DNA from: an uncultured Saprospiraceae bacterium
Lineage (GTDB): Bacteria > Bacteroidota > Bacteroidia > Chitinophagales > Saprospiraceae
Assembly: GCA_938015435.1 (NCBI GenBank)
Contig: CALLPN010000001.1
Coordinates: 248,001-312,000, forward strand
Length of the DNA: 64,000 nt
Direction of reading: 5' to 3'
Positions 55,520 to 64,000 of the stretch are shown in pieces (the stretch's first letter is position 1; every line of letters starts with the position of its first letter). Position numbers and translations under genes: made by a program. The notes beneath the pieces were generated by a model that was not told the DNA's origin, made no database searches, and was given only the letters and a program-made list of their open reading frames with translations.

Positions 55520-56554
55520 TTGGTAGATCACTCCAAATACATGAAGCGTGCCATCGAGCTGGCCCAATTAGGAACCAAAGAGGTAAAAGGCAATCCTAAA
55601 GTAGGTTCTGTATTAGTACACGAAAGTCGCATCATTGGTGAAGGCTATCATATGAAATATGGAGAAGGACATGCAGAAGTAAATTGCATCCAATCGGTTA
55701 AGAAAGAAGATCAATTTTTAATCCCTGATTCGCGCATCTATGTAACATTAGAACCTTGTCATCATGTAGGCAAAACACCACCTTGCGTAGATCTTATTAT
55801 CAAGAATAATATCAAAGAAATAATCATCGGTACGGTTGACCCCAATCCTAAAGTAGCTGGCCAAAGCATTGCCAAACTTAAGTCTATTGGAGCAACCGTT
55901 GTTGAAAACATTTGCAACGAAGAATGTTTAGAATTGATTCGTCCATTTGTAAAATCGATGACTCAAAAATTGCCTTGGGTGAAGCTAAAATTTGCCAAGT
56001 CGATACACAACTATATGGCCGCAGAAAGTGAACCAATATGGCTATCTTCTTCGCAGAGTAAATTGTTTGTACATAATCAAAGAAGCGACATCGATGCGAT
56101 CATGATAGGGACCAATACTGCTCAAATCGATAACCCTTCACTTACGACTCGTCTCATCAAAGGTGACAACCCAATCAGAATTGTACTCGATAGGCAAGGC
56201 ATACTCCCAACAGATCTCAAGGTATTAAGCGATGGTCTTCCAACTATATACGTAACGAATCAAACTAGAGCCCTTCCTGATTCTGTAAAAATATTAATTC
56301 ATGATTTTGATCAAGAAAATCATTTAGAAGCTTTGCTTTCTGAACTTTATAGCTTAAAAATATATTCTATTATTGTAGAAGGTGGCGCAACCTTATTAAA
56401 ATCATTTAGCAAAATGAATCTTTGGGATGAAGCCACTATAATCAATACCCAACACAAGTTAGATAGCGGAACTAAGGCTCCTAATTTAAATGGAAGATTA
56501 ACAAGTAGAATTCAATGCGATGCTGATGTAATTAATATTATCAGTAGAGTTTAA
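55520..56554 (+). CDS. ribD: Bifunctional riboflavin-biosynthesis protein RibD
   Basis: 344 residues. The deaminase half holds the zinc site HAEV (His51, Glu53) with Cys80 and Cys89 in EPCHHVGKTPPC; the reductase half follows (about 150-344; LPWVKLKFAKSIHNYMA, IVEGGATLLKSF). It deaminates and reduces the pyrimidine intermediate in riboflavin synthesis. The start is probably TTG at 55520, because DHSKYMKRAIELA is conserved and lies upstream of the first in-frame ATG (55541). It begins 2 nt after the cysteine desulfurase gene. Confidence 0.94.
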   Translation: MVDHSKYMKRAIELAQLGTKEVKGNPKVGSVLVHESRIIGEGYHMKYGEGHAEVNCIQSVKKEDQFLIPDSRIYVTLEPCHHVGKTPPCVDLIIKNNIKEIIIGTVDPNPKVAGQSIAKLKSIGATVVENICNEECLELIRPFVKSMTQKLPWVKLKFAKSIHNYMAAESEPIWLSSSQSKLFVHNQRSDIDAIMIGTNTAQIDNPSLTTRLIKGDNPIRIVLDRQGILPTDLKVLSDGLPTIYVTNQTRALPDSVKILIHDFDQENHLEALLSELYSLKIYSIIVEGGATLLKSFSKMNLWDEATIINTQHKLDSGTKAPNLNGRLTSRIQCDADVINIISRV

Positions 56555-56629
56555 ATACAATTTTTTGCACACTTTCCATGTGGCTTTATCAAAAGAAATT
56601 AGGATACATTAATAATAAAATAAATAGTA

Positions 56630-57051
<422 letters not shown>

Positions 57052-57065
57052 GTTTGTCTATTAAT

Positions 57066-57101
57066 CCTTTCCTCTTAGGGCAGGAGCCCTTAGAGGAAAG
57101 G
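57066..57101. repeat. Long GC-richer hairpin (possible interspersed palindrome)
   Basis: CCTTTCCTCT-T-AGGG, loop CAGGAG, CCCT-T-AGAGGAAAGG: 14 paired bases with one symmetrical T-T mismatch and a 6-nt loop. It is clearly less AT-rich than its surroundings and has no T tract on either side. It may be an interspersed repetitive palindrome or an additional terminator. Confidence 0.7.
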
Positions 57102-57144
57102 GCTTTGTATCTCTGATAACATAATTATCGATAATGGCTAAAAT

Positions 57145-58659
57145 CTATTCTTTTACAAATTTTGCTCTATACCATTTATCATCTGATCCTTGACCTACAA
57201 TTATATATACACCAGCCATAAGCTCTGACACATCGATCATTTCCAAGCTGTCTCCTTTGACGTTCATCACTACTTGACCATTAATATCTAATACTGACAG
57301 ATTAGATAATGATTTTGACAATTGTATACTTGACAGCGCTGGATTTGGGCTCACATTAAAATCATGATAGCCTTGCAGTATTGGATCGGTCGTATTCGTA
57401 GTAGTATCTATCATCAGTCCATCAACATCAACTCGCATGAGCCACGCTCTAGTGAAAAATGGTACTATACTAAAATCGTTTATTATAATATCTCCATAAA
57501 CGATATATCCACCATATTGGTCCGGCTCTATATCATGAAAACCATTATATCCTGGAACAGTATCGTAGTACCTATATCTATGATTCCAGAGTACATTGCC
57601 CTCAAGGTTTATCTTGCCAATGATGGCATTAGAATATTGATCTGATCCTTCGCTTACATGCTCACTACCAATGTAGATGTATCCGTCACCATCTACCGCG
57701 GGTATAATCCTATCGACATAAGTTTGAAGGCATGTACTATAAAACACCTCGTTCATATAACAAACAGTTCTATCGATATAACTTTCTAATTCATTTTCCC
57801 AAATCGTATTGCCCTCCAAATCTATTTCGGCAATCACCATAGACTTGTATCGAATATTACCTTCTTCGGTCAATTTTTGGGCACTTAGAATGATATTGTT
57901 TTCTTCATTAAAGTATGCGCTATGTAGATAGTAATCAGGGTCAATAGTAATTATGTTTTGAAGCGTATCGTTGACTATATGGTATAGATAAGGTCCTCTT
58001 TGATCTGTATATATATAAGCAAAATAATTATTCGAATTAATACAAAAAATCTCAGCTCGCCCAATGTGAGTATTGATATCGTAATCAGGATAATTAATGA
58101 TTGTTCTACTGAGTAGTTGCTTATCCTTTATTTTGGTAATCAAACAACTTTGTTGATTTGTCTTGTTATCCACAAATCTTCCTGAGATGATTAAAGTGTC
58201 ATTAATATTTTTTATTACATACGGTACCAAATAGGTGCTGTCTTCTTCTATATAACCAAAGGCATTCATATTATATATGGAGAAATCATCAAGGTCATAA
58301 TAAAAACAATCTCCTTTACGTCCTTGATAGCAATAGAAAATCTCATTTTCAGATATTTGCGTCATATTTTTTTGAAAACCTACAGTAAGTGGATCTATAC
58401 TATCGTAGATAAAATTGGTATTCAGAATATTTCCATTTTCATTATGCAAAGAAAGATGGAAACTTTGCTGTTGAGCAATCGTATCGCTAGCCTTACCCGC
58501 AAGTAATATATTCCCATCTTCTAAAACTAGGCATTCATTTCCTCTTGTCCATATATGACTATACCTGTCCAATCGATTGATATCTGACTGAGCAAAAGAA
58601 AACTCTAGCACTATAAATAGTGCTAGAGTCAATATGTATTTTATATTTTGCTTTGACAT
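57145..58659 (-). CDS. Secreted protein with type A T9SS sorting domain
   Basis: 504 residues from ATG 58659, which gives a signal peptide ending FSFAQ (the frame is open 48 bp further upstream but without a signal there). The body holds repeated strands that look like a beta-propeller built from SORL/kelch-like units (NGFHDIEPDQYGGYIVYGD, AVDGDGYIYIGSEHVSEGS). The final 80 residues are a type A T9SS C-terminal sorting domain (FNVSPNPALSSIQLSKSL, ELMAGVYIIV). Extracellular, of unknown function. A terminator separates it from the upstream WG-repeat gene. Confidence 0.82.
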   Translation of the reverse strand: MSKQNIKYILTLALFIVLEFSFAQSDINRLDRYSHIWTRGNECLVLEDGNILLAGKASDTIAQQQSFHLSLHNENGNILNTNFIYDSIDPLTVGFQKNMTQISENEIFYCYQGRKGDCFYYDLDDFSIYNMNAFGYIEEDSTYLVPYVIKNINDTLIISGRFVDNKTNQQSCLITKIKDKQLLSRTIINYPDYDINTHIGRAEIFCINSNNYFAYIYTDQRGPYLYHIVNDTLQNIITIDPDYYLHSAYFNEENNIILSAQKLTEEGNIRYKSMVIAEIDLEGNTIWENELESYIDRTVCYMNEVFYSTCLQTYVDRIIPAVDGDGYIYIGSEHVSEGSDQYSNAIIGKINLEGNVLWNHRYRYYDTVPGYNGFHDIEPDQYGGYIVYGDIIINDFSIVPFFTRAWLMRVDVDGLMIDTTTNTTDPILQGYHDFNVSPNPALSSIQLSKSLSNLSVLDINGQVVMNVKGDSLEMIDVSELMAGVYIIVGQGSDDKWYRAKFVKE

Positions 58660-58702
58660 AGAAATATTTTCTACCCTCTTTTTTTTATACTTGTAGAAAA
58701 AA

Positions 58703-58735
58703 AGCAATCATGATCATATTACAATCATGATTGCT
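58703..58735 (-). terminator. Terminator of the WG-repeat gene
   Basis: AGCAATCATGAT (58703-58714) pairs perfectly with ATCATGATTGCT (58724-58735) over a 9-nt loop. On the minus strand a T7 tract follows. It separates the WG-repeat gene from the T9SS gene downstream. Confidence 0.85.
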
Positions 58736-58779
58736 CTTTAAATTAGTTTTCGGGTACATCTAAATTATCAAAACGATAA

Positions 58780-60477
58780 CTACTGTTTGGCCAAATTCAT
58801 TTTTCCAGGATCTGTGATCAAGTAAATATCTTTTCCTTTGAACACATAATACCCTTTTTTAGAAGATGTAATTTGATCATATTCATATGGAAGTATCTCC
58901 TTTTTTGTTAGAAGATTAAACAGACCAAACTTACCATTGTTCTTTACTTGCACAATATTCTTCGACTCACTTAGCAAGTCTTCAAATATCGGCCCAACGA
59001 TTTCATTACCTACTTTATCTATTATTCCATACTTTCCATTTTTATACTTTACTTGTAAATATGAAAAATTCTTACTAGAGTAATACCCTTGTTTTTCATG
59101 ATTAACTAGAGGTTCAATTTTCTTATAAGTCTTATCCGTAAGAGTCTCTCCATTATTATTCATGAGCAGCCAATCATCTTTTTTTCTCGCAACTAATAAA
59201 TCATTTGAGATAGAATTAATTTCATTAAATTCTAATTTTGTTTTCATTTTTCCATACAAATCCATTACTCCGAATTTCTTATTTTGCTTAACAATAAACG
59301 CCTTTGAACTTTTCGAAATATCATCAAAATCACAAGTGGCAATTTCAAATGGCAAGCCATTATTTACTTGAACGATACCACATTTATTACCTTTTCCAGA
59401 TATGGCAATATTCCCATAACCCATAATATCTAAATTATCATAATCAAAAGGAAGAGTCACATTTCCATCAATTGAGATACATCCATATTTCCCTTTTTTA
59501 TTCCTTGCTAAATAAGAACCATCGTTATAAGGAGTATTTTTAATGTATTGATAATTAAGTGGAACTATAAATTTCTCGTTTTCATCTATAATACCCATCT
59601 TCCCTTCTTCCTTTACAATGTAGTATTTTCTACCACCTTTTCCCGCTGTTAACTCCTTATACCAAGTTTTAAATCTAGGCTTTCCATTTATATCTATGAT
59701 ATTATATTCATCGAATTCATTTTGCACTTTAAAATAGTTCTCATCTGAATTTTTATAGATTGACTTATATTTAGGTTGAACAGTTACTTTGTTCGCTATG
59801 ATGCTATAGATACCTTTTAGTTTTTTAGTAGTTACGTACACATAGTTTTCCAATCCAGAAATTCCACTAATCGATGACCATTTGAATGCCGTGATTACAT
59901 TATTACTTTCATCAACGATTCCTGCATTTTGACCTTTTTTGGCAGTATACAAATTTTTGCTTAGGTTATTTAATGAACTATATTCTAGAGGAATAGTCCA
60001 ATTTTCGGTTTCCAGATTATACAACCCATAAGAATCTCCTAACCCTAATATTTTAAATTTACTAGAGCTACCATAAGAGCTTTGTGATTTAAAAATTATT
60101 GGCAGTAGCAGCTCACCTTGCTTGAGGATTCCGTAAGTTCTATTATAAGAATCATTACCATATTTCTCATAAACCAGTTCATACTCTCCATACAGCGTGG
60201 AAGTATTATACCTGCTATTGGTTTTTCGACTTTGGTACGTACTGTTATACACTGCTCCTGAGGATTCTTCCTCCACATCATGGTCTTCAAATACAGGCTC
60301 TTCTATAACAGTTTCTTCTACCTCTACATCCATAAATTTCACTACAGTCTCTTTACCTTCTTTTGGCGGAGGAGGTGGCGGTGGAGGAGAATTTTCAACT
60401 TGTGAATAGATTAAGGTTGAATGACCTACGAATAATAGAAGGAGAATTACTTTTACTTTGATTTCTAAGTTGTACAT
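58780..60477 (-). CDS. WG-repeat protein with TonB-like proline-rich N-terminal region
   Basis: 565 residues with a signal peptide (residues 1-25, ending LIYSQ). A PPPPPPPP run at residues 30-37 is followed by an acidic stretch VVKFMDVEVEETVIEEPVF, a layout very like the linker of Bacteroidota TonB proteins (proline run, VKF, Val/Glu-rich). From about 150 onward there are repeated WG-type units (KKGQNAGIVDESNNVITAF, KEGKMGIIDENEKFIVPLNY, KNGKYGIIDKVGNEIVG), about ten in all. WG repeats form a beta structure of uncertain function. There is no TonB C-terminal domain, so an energy-transducer role is not supported. Confidence 0.8.
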   Translation of the reverse strand: MYNLEIKVKVILLLLFVGHSTLIYSQVENSPPPPPPPPKEGKETVVKFMDVEVEETVIEEPVFEDHDVEEESSGAVYNSTYQSRKTNSRYNTSTLYGEYELVYEKYGNDSYNRTYGILKQGELLLPIIFKSQSSYGSSSKFKILGLGDSYGLYNLETENWTIPLEYSSLNNLSKNLYTAKKGQNAGIVDESNNVITAFKWSSISGISGLENYVYVTTKKLKGIYSIIANKVTVQPKYKSIYKNSDENYFKVQNEFDEYNIIDINGKPRFKTWYKELTAGKGGRKYYIVKEEGKMGIIDENEKFIVPLNYQYIKNTPYNDGSYLARNKKGKYGCISIDGNVTLPFDYDNLDIMGYGNIAISGKGNKCGIVQVNNGLPFEIATCDFDDISKSSKAFIVKQNKKFGVMDLYGKMKTKLEFNEINSISNDLLVARKKDDWLLMNNNGETLTDKTYKKIEPLVNHEKQGYYSSKNFSYLQVKYKNGKYGIIDKVGNEIVGPIFEDLLSESKNIVQVKNNGKFGLFNLLTKKEILPYEYDQITSSKKGYYVFKGKDIYLITDPGKMNLAKQ

Positions 60478-60849
60478 AACAATGTATATTAGTATTAAAC
60501 AGATTAATAGTTAACTTATTTATTCTAGAATGAATCAAAGGCAACAACAATAGAAAATTGTAACAGATTGCATTCAGTCCTTAACAAATATATTAATTTT
60601 TACCGGCTCTAATATGCCTTGATAATTATCTGCATGAAGTAATGTATTTTAACAATTATTGGAATTCGAATACTTTCTCTCTTTTGTGAAGTTAAATAGA
60701 TTTCGTTCATTGCATTCACATTAAAAAAAAGATAATATGTGTAGCCAAAATCTATACGATTCGAATAATACGCGAGTAGAATTCTTGCATTAATTAAAGG
60801 CAAGACTGATAGACAATTCCTATCTTCGTCACGCAATAGACACTAAATT
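60478..60849. other. 372-bp intergenic region between divergent genes
   Basis: No gene is supported here. An exact minus-strand TAnnTTTG (CAAATATA at 60585-60592, reading TATATTTG) lies 108 bp upstream of the WG-repeat gene, without a clear -33 element. On the plus side TATCTTCG near 60830 is a one-mismatch -7 candidate for the carboxylase operon. Composition is strongly AT-rich. Confidence 0.5.
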
Positions 60850-61335
60850 ATGCTAAAAGCCAATATAAACGATCAATCCCTTGACTTTACCCAAGAGCAG
60901 ATCGATCAACTCGACATGATATACGACGCCAATGCTGGCCAATATCATATACTCAAAGAAGGACAGAGCCATAGAGCTCAGCTCTCACATAACCCAAATA
61001 ATCCGAAAGAGGTTTCTATCTTACTTAATGGCACAGAGCATACTGTTACGATTAAAGATACGGTAGATCAGATGGTAGATGATATGGGATTATCTATTGT
61101 GGAAGATCCAACTGCAGGTGATATTATGGCGCCAATGCCTGGATTGATACTGGATATCATGGTTTCAGCTGGAGATACCGTAGCTAAAGGAGATTCACTA
61201 CTTATACTCGAGGCCATGAAGATGGAGAATGTCATCAAAGCAGAAGCGGATGGTATAGTAAAGTCAGTAAGCCTAGCGAAAGGTGATACTGTAGAAAAAA
61301 ATCAACTCATCATAGAAATGGAAGCAGATGCATAA
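60850..61335 (+). CDS. Biotin carboxyl carrier subunit with BT-like domain
   Basis: 161 residues. The C-terminal biotinyl domain (about 90-161) carries LEAMKMENV with biotinylated Lys124, preceded by MAPMPGLILDIMVSAGD. The N-terminal 80 residues (QYHILKEGQSHRAQLSHN, VSILLNGTEHTVTIKD) resemble the BT beta-barrel domain that in propionyl-CoA carboxylase alpha subunits links the biotin carboxylase and biotinyl parts. Here it is part of the free carrier. Its 3' end overlaps the biotin carboxylase gene by 8 nt. Confidence 0.92.
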   Translation: MLKANINDQSLDFTQEQIDQLDMIYDANAGQYHILKEGQSHRAQLSHNPNNPKEVSILLNGTEHTVTIKDTVDQMVDDMGLSIVEDPTAGDIMAPMPGLILDIMVSAGDTVAKGDSLLILEAMKMENVIKAEADGIVKSVSLAKGDTVEKNQLIIEMEADA

Positions 61336-62800
61336 GATATTAGTAGCGAATAGAGGTGAAATAGCCATCAGAGTGATGCGTACTGCCAAAGCCATGGGAA
61401 TCAGCACGGTAGCAGTATATTCAGAAGCAGATAGAAATGCACCACATGTCAAGTTTGCTGATGAAGCCGTCCTATTAGGTCCAGCTCCATCATCGGAATC
61501 GTACTTAGTTATGGATAAAGTGATCGCTGCAGCCCTATCTACTGGTGCAGATGGTATACATCCTGGTTATGGCTTTTTGAGTGAAAACTCAGAATTTGCC
61601 AATAAGATAGCTGCTGCAGGAATAACATTTATAGGTCCAGGACAAGAAGCTATAGAAACTATGGGCAGTAAGTTGGCCGCTAAAGATGCGGTAAAAGCAT
61701 ACGATATACCCATGGTGCCAGGCATCGACAAAGCAATAACAGACCCTGAAAAGGCGAAAGTAATCGCTAAGAAAATCGGGTTCCCTATACTGATCAAAGC
61801 TTCCGCTGGAGGTGGAGGAAAAGGAATGCGTATCGTAGAATCAGAAGATGTACTAGAAGAGCAAATGAATCGTGCGATCAGTGAAGCTGAATCGGCCTTC
61901 GGTGATGGATCAGTATTCATCGAAAAATACATCAGTTCTCCTAGACACATAGAAATACAAGTACTTGCCGATAGACATGGTAATGTGGTTCACTTATTTG
62001 AAAGAGAGTGTAGCATACAACGTAGGCACCAAAAAGTAGTAGAAGAAGCACCATCGGCAGTACTCACTCCAGAGCTTAGAGCGCAGATGGGAGATGCAGC
62101 GATCAAAGTCGCTAAGTCATGTAATTACGAAGGTGCAGGTACCGTTGAGTTCCTATTGGACAGCGATCACAATTTCTACTTCTTAGAGATGAATACTCGT
62201 CTGCAAGTAGAACATCCAGTGACAGAGTTTATTTCTGGTATCGATCTAGTAGAACAACAAATAAAAGTAGCGAGAGGAGAAAAACTCTCATTCTCACAGG
62301 AAGACCTGGAAATCAAAGGGCATGCAGTAGAGCTTCGTATCTATGCCGAAGATCCACTCAACGATTTCTTACCGAGTATAGGTACACTTGAGACATACAT
62401 CAGACCTACTGGAGATGGTGTACGATTAGACGATGGCTACGAGGAAGGTATGGAGATCCCTATCTATTATGATCCTATGATTGCCAAGCTGATCACATAT
62501 GCCGATACGCGTACTGCGGCCATCCAAAAAATGAAACAAGCGATTGCAGATTATAAGATTGTTGGGGCGCAGACTACCCTACCTTTCGGAAAGTTTGTAA
62601 TGGAGAATGACCAATTTATATCTGGTGATATCGATACTCATTTTGTAAAGAAATACTATTCTCCAGAAGCTTTATTAAAAGGCCAGAAAGCAGAAGAAGC
62701 TTTAGCCGCGGAGATAGCTATCAAATATTATCAAGAACAGAAAACTAAATTGTCTGTGCCTGCGAATAGTAGTGACGAATGGTTACAAAATCGTAACTAA
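61328..62800 (+). CDS. Biotin carboxylase subunit of an acyl-CoA carboxylase
   Basis: 490 residues, ATP-grasp biotin carboxylase. Order: KILVANRGEIAIRVMRTAKA at the start, ASAGGGGKGMRIV in the ATP loop, ERECSIQRRHQKVVEEAPS and FLEMNTRLQVEHPVTE at the metal site. It adds CO2 to the biotin of the preceding carrier with ATP and bicarbonate. About 40 residues longer at the C-terminus than AccC of E. coli (449), the extension being helical (EEALAAEIAIKYYQEQ). It overlaps the carrier gene by 8 nt; the carboxyltransferase gene follows after 56 bp. Confidence 0.95.
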   Translation: MHKILVANRGEIAIRVMRTAKAMGISTVAVYSEADRNAPHVKFADEAVLLGPAPSSESYLVMDKVIAAALSTGADGIHPGYGFLSENSEFANKIAAAGITFIGPGQEAIETMGSKLAAKDAVKAYDIPMVPGIDKAITDPEKAKVIAKKIGFPILIKASAGGGGKGMRIVESEDVLEEQMNRAISEAESAFGDGSVFIEKYISSPRHIEIQVLADRHGNVVHLFERECSIQRRHQKVVEEAPSAVLTPELRAQMGDAAIKVAKSCNYEGAGTVEFLLDSDHNFYFLEMNTRLQVEHPVTEFISGIDLVEQQIKVARGEKLSFSQEDLEIKGHAVELRIYAEDPLNDFLPSIGTLETYIRPTGDGVRLDDGYEEGMEIPIYYDPMIAKLITYADTRTAAIQKMKQAIADYKIVGAQTTLPFGKFVMENDQFISGDIDTHFVKKYYSPEALLKGQKAEEALAAEIAIKYYQEQKTKLSVPANSSDEWLQNRN

Positions 62801-62856
62801 ACCAAATTGCGAATTCAAAATCAAAGTCTATTTTAATAGAAGAGTAACAATATATC

Positions 62857-64000
62857 ATGAGCGATAATAAAAAACAACTCCAAGACAAGATCGATGCCGC
62901 AAAATTGGGCGGTGGACAACGTCGTATAGATAGCCAACATAGTAAAGGTAAACTTACCGCAAGAGAGCGCATACATCTACTCTTTGACGAAGGTTCGTTT
63001 GAGGAAATCGGTATACTGGTAACTCATAGGACTAAGGATTTTGGTATGGAAGATCAGATCTTCTATGGCGATGGTGTAGTAACTGGCTATGGCACTGTCA
63101 ATGGTCGTACGATATACGCATTTGCACAAGACTTCACCGTATTTGGAGGATCACTATCAGAGACTCATGCAGAGAAGATTGTAAAGATCATGGATCTCGC
63201 TATGAAGACAGGAGCACCACTTATCGGACTCAATGATAGTGGAGGAGCACGTATCCAAGAAGGAGTAAGATCACTCGGTGGATACGCAGATATCTTTTAT
63301 AAAAATGTAATGGCCTCAGGCGTAATCCCACAGATCTCTGCGATCATGGGACCTTGTGCTGGTGGAGCGGTATACTCTCCTGCGATGACTGACTTTACCA
63401 TAATGGTAGAGAATACTAGTTATATGTTTGTGACTGGGCCTAACGTAGTTAAGACGGTAACTAACGAAGAAGTTACCTCTGAGGAACTTGGTGGCGCAAG
63501 CACACATTCCACTAAGTCTGGTGTAACACATTTGACAGCAGCGAATGACTTGGACTGTATCAATCAACTCAAGCAATTACTTAGCTATCTTCCTCAAAAC
63601 TGTGAAGAGAAAGCAGCTAAATTGGATTACGAAATTGGTGATGAATATAGAGATGAATTAGAATCAATCGTCCCAGAAAGCGCCAATCAACCATACGATA
63701 TCAAAGAGGTAATCAATGGTATCACAGATAAAGAAAGTTTCTATGAAATCCATAAAAACTACGCGGATAATATCGTTGTAGGATTCGCTAGATTAGGTGG
63801 CCGAAGTATAGGTATCGTAGCCAATCAGCCGATGAGTTTAGCTGGATGTCTAGATGTAGAAAGTAGTAAGAAAGCTGCAAGATTTACAAGATTCTGTGAT
63901 TGCTTTAATATCCCTTTACTGGTACTTGTAGATGTACCTGGATTTTTACCAGGAACAGATCAAGAATGGAATGCTATTATTACTAACGGAGCCAAATTAC
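62857..64000 (+). CDS. Acyl-CoA carboxyltransferase beta-type subunit (probably propionyl-CoA carboxylase), 3' partial
   Basis: The frame opens at ATG 62857 and runs off the right edge after 381 codons. It matches the PccB/carboxyltransferase family: [18 protein letters not shown] near 38-55, [20 protein letters not shown] near 88-107, [19 protein letters not shown] and [15 protein letters not shown]. The later block [17 protein letters not shown] is the second crotonase half. The full family is about 510 residues, so roughly 130 are missing. Together with the two preceding genes it forms a three-subunit carboxylase; propionyl-CoA specificity is the usual reading for this organisation but cannot be proven from sequence. 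Confidence 0.93.
   Translation, partial: MSDNKKQLQDKIDAAKLGGGQRRIDSQHSKGKLTARERIHLLFDEGSFEEIGILVTHRTKDFGMEDQIFYGDGVVTGYGTVNGRTIYAFAQDFTVFGGSLSETHAEKIVKIMDLAMKTGAPLIGLNDSGGARIQEGVRSLGGYADIFYKNVMASGVIPQISAIMGPCAGGAVYSPAMTDFTIMVENTSYMFVTGPNVVKTVTNEEVTSEELGGASTHSTKSGVTHLTAANDLDCINQLKQLLSYLPQNCEEKAAKLDYEIGDEYRDELESIVPESANQPYDIKEVINGITDKESFYEIHKNYADNIVVGFARLGGRSIGIVANQPMSLAGCLDVESSKKAARFTRFCDCFNIPLLVLVDVPGFLPGTDQEWNAIITNGAKL

Noticed and set aside
60197..60409. Plus-strand frame with a poly-glycine run
   Set aside because: It is the antisense of the poly-proline segment in the WG-repeat gene.
60609..60836. 75-codon minus-strand frame in the intergenic region
   Set aside because: AT-rich, no recognisable protein, poor codon pattern; lies where promoters of two divergent genes are expected.

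Overview
This 64 kb window is chromosomal DNA from a member of the Bacteroidota. The evidence is type IX secretion C-terminal sorting domains on several secreted proteins, a CHU_C/gliding-associated C-terminus, SprB-like repeats, LytS/LytTR two-component pairs, a YfhO membrane protein, AT-rich composition and several exact matches to the Bacteroidota -7 promoter box TAnnTTTG. A Saprospiria-like lineage would fit the secreted-protein architectures, but that is inference. I see no prophage, insertion sequence, CRISPR array, tRNA or rRNA. The window looks like ordinary core and envelope chromosome.

Layout. 1-4.4 kb: tail of an unknown gene, then a DUF547/beta-barrel protein, an Omp85-like protein and a GH113-like glycoside hydrolase. 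4.4-8.8 kb: DUF4296 lipoprotein, SixA-like phosphatase, esterase, small membrane protein and SWIM zinc-finger protein. 8.9-12.5 kb: a large beta-propeller histidine kinase with its LytTR regulator, followed by two tandem promoter-like/terminator units that look like duplicated small RNA genes. 12.9-22.9 kb (all minus strand): YfhO, DUF1304, a tightly overlapping MBOAT/SGNH/unknown/HTTM-like block, a MOSC protein and a secreted M14 carboxypeptidase. 23.1-27.5 kb: a secreted protein, a second LytS/LytTR system with an extra degenerate kinase, and an SRPBCC protein. 27.8-36.6 kb: triosephosphate isomerase, polyphosphate kinase, thioredoxin, ThrA, ThrC, UbiX-like and DUF2461. 36.9-40.5 kb: gliding-type secreted protein, ATP-grasp enzyme and a small secreted protein. 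40.6-51.4 kb: GcvP, MetK, PA14-OmpA protein, a 1129-residue T9SS protein and Ffh. 51.6-57 kb: CHAP hydrolase, glycosyltransferase, S41 protease, cysteine desulfurase, RibD and a TerB-like protein. 57.1-60.5 kb: T9SS protein and WG-repeat protein. 60.8-64 kb: a three-gene acyl-CoA (probably propionyl-CoA) carboxylase operon that runs off the right edge.

How the genes fit together. Amino-acid and one-carbon metabolism (thrA-thrC, gcvP, metK), cofactor supply (iscS-like, ribD, ubiX) and central housekeeping (tpiA, ppk, trxA, ffh) are interleaved with envelope functions. The most cohesive non-housekeeping unit is the translationally coupled O-acylation block at 16.1-20.1 kb. The most unusual non-coding feature is the tandem pair of about 225-bp units at 12.5-12.9 kb. 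Several start codons were moved downstream of the longest open frame because an exact -7 box or a signal peptide sits at the downstream start.
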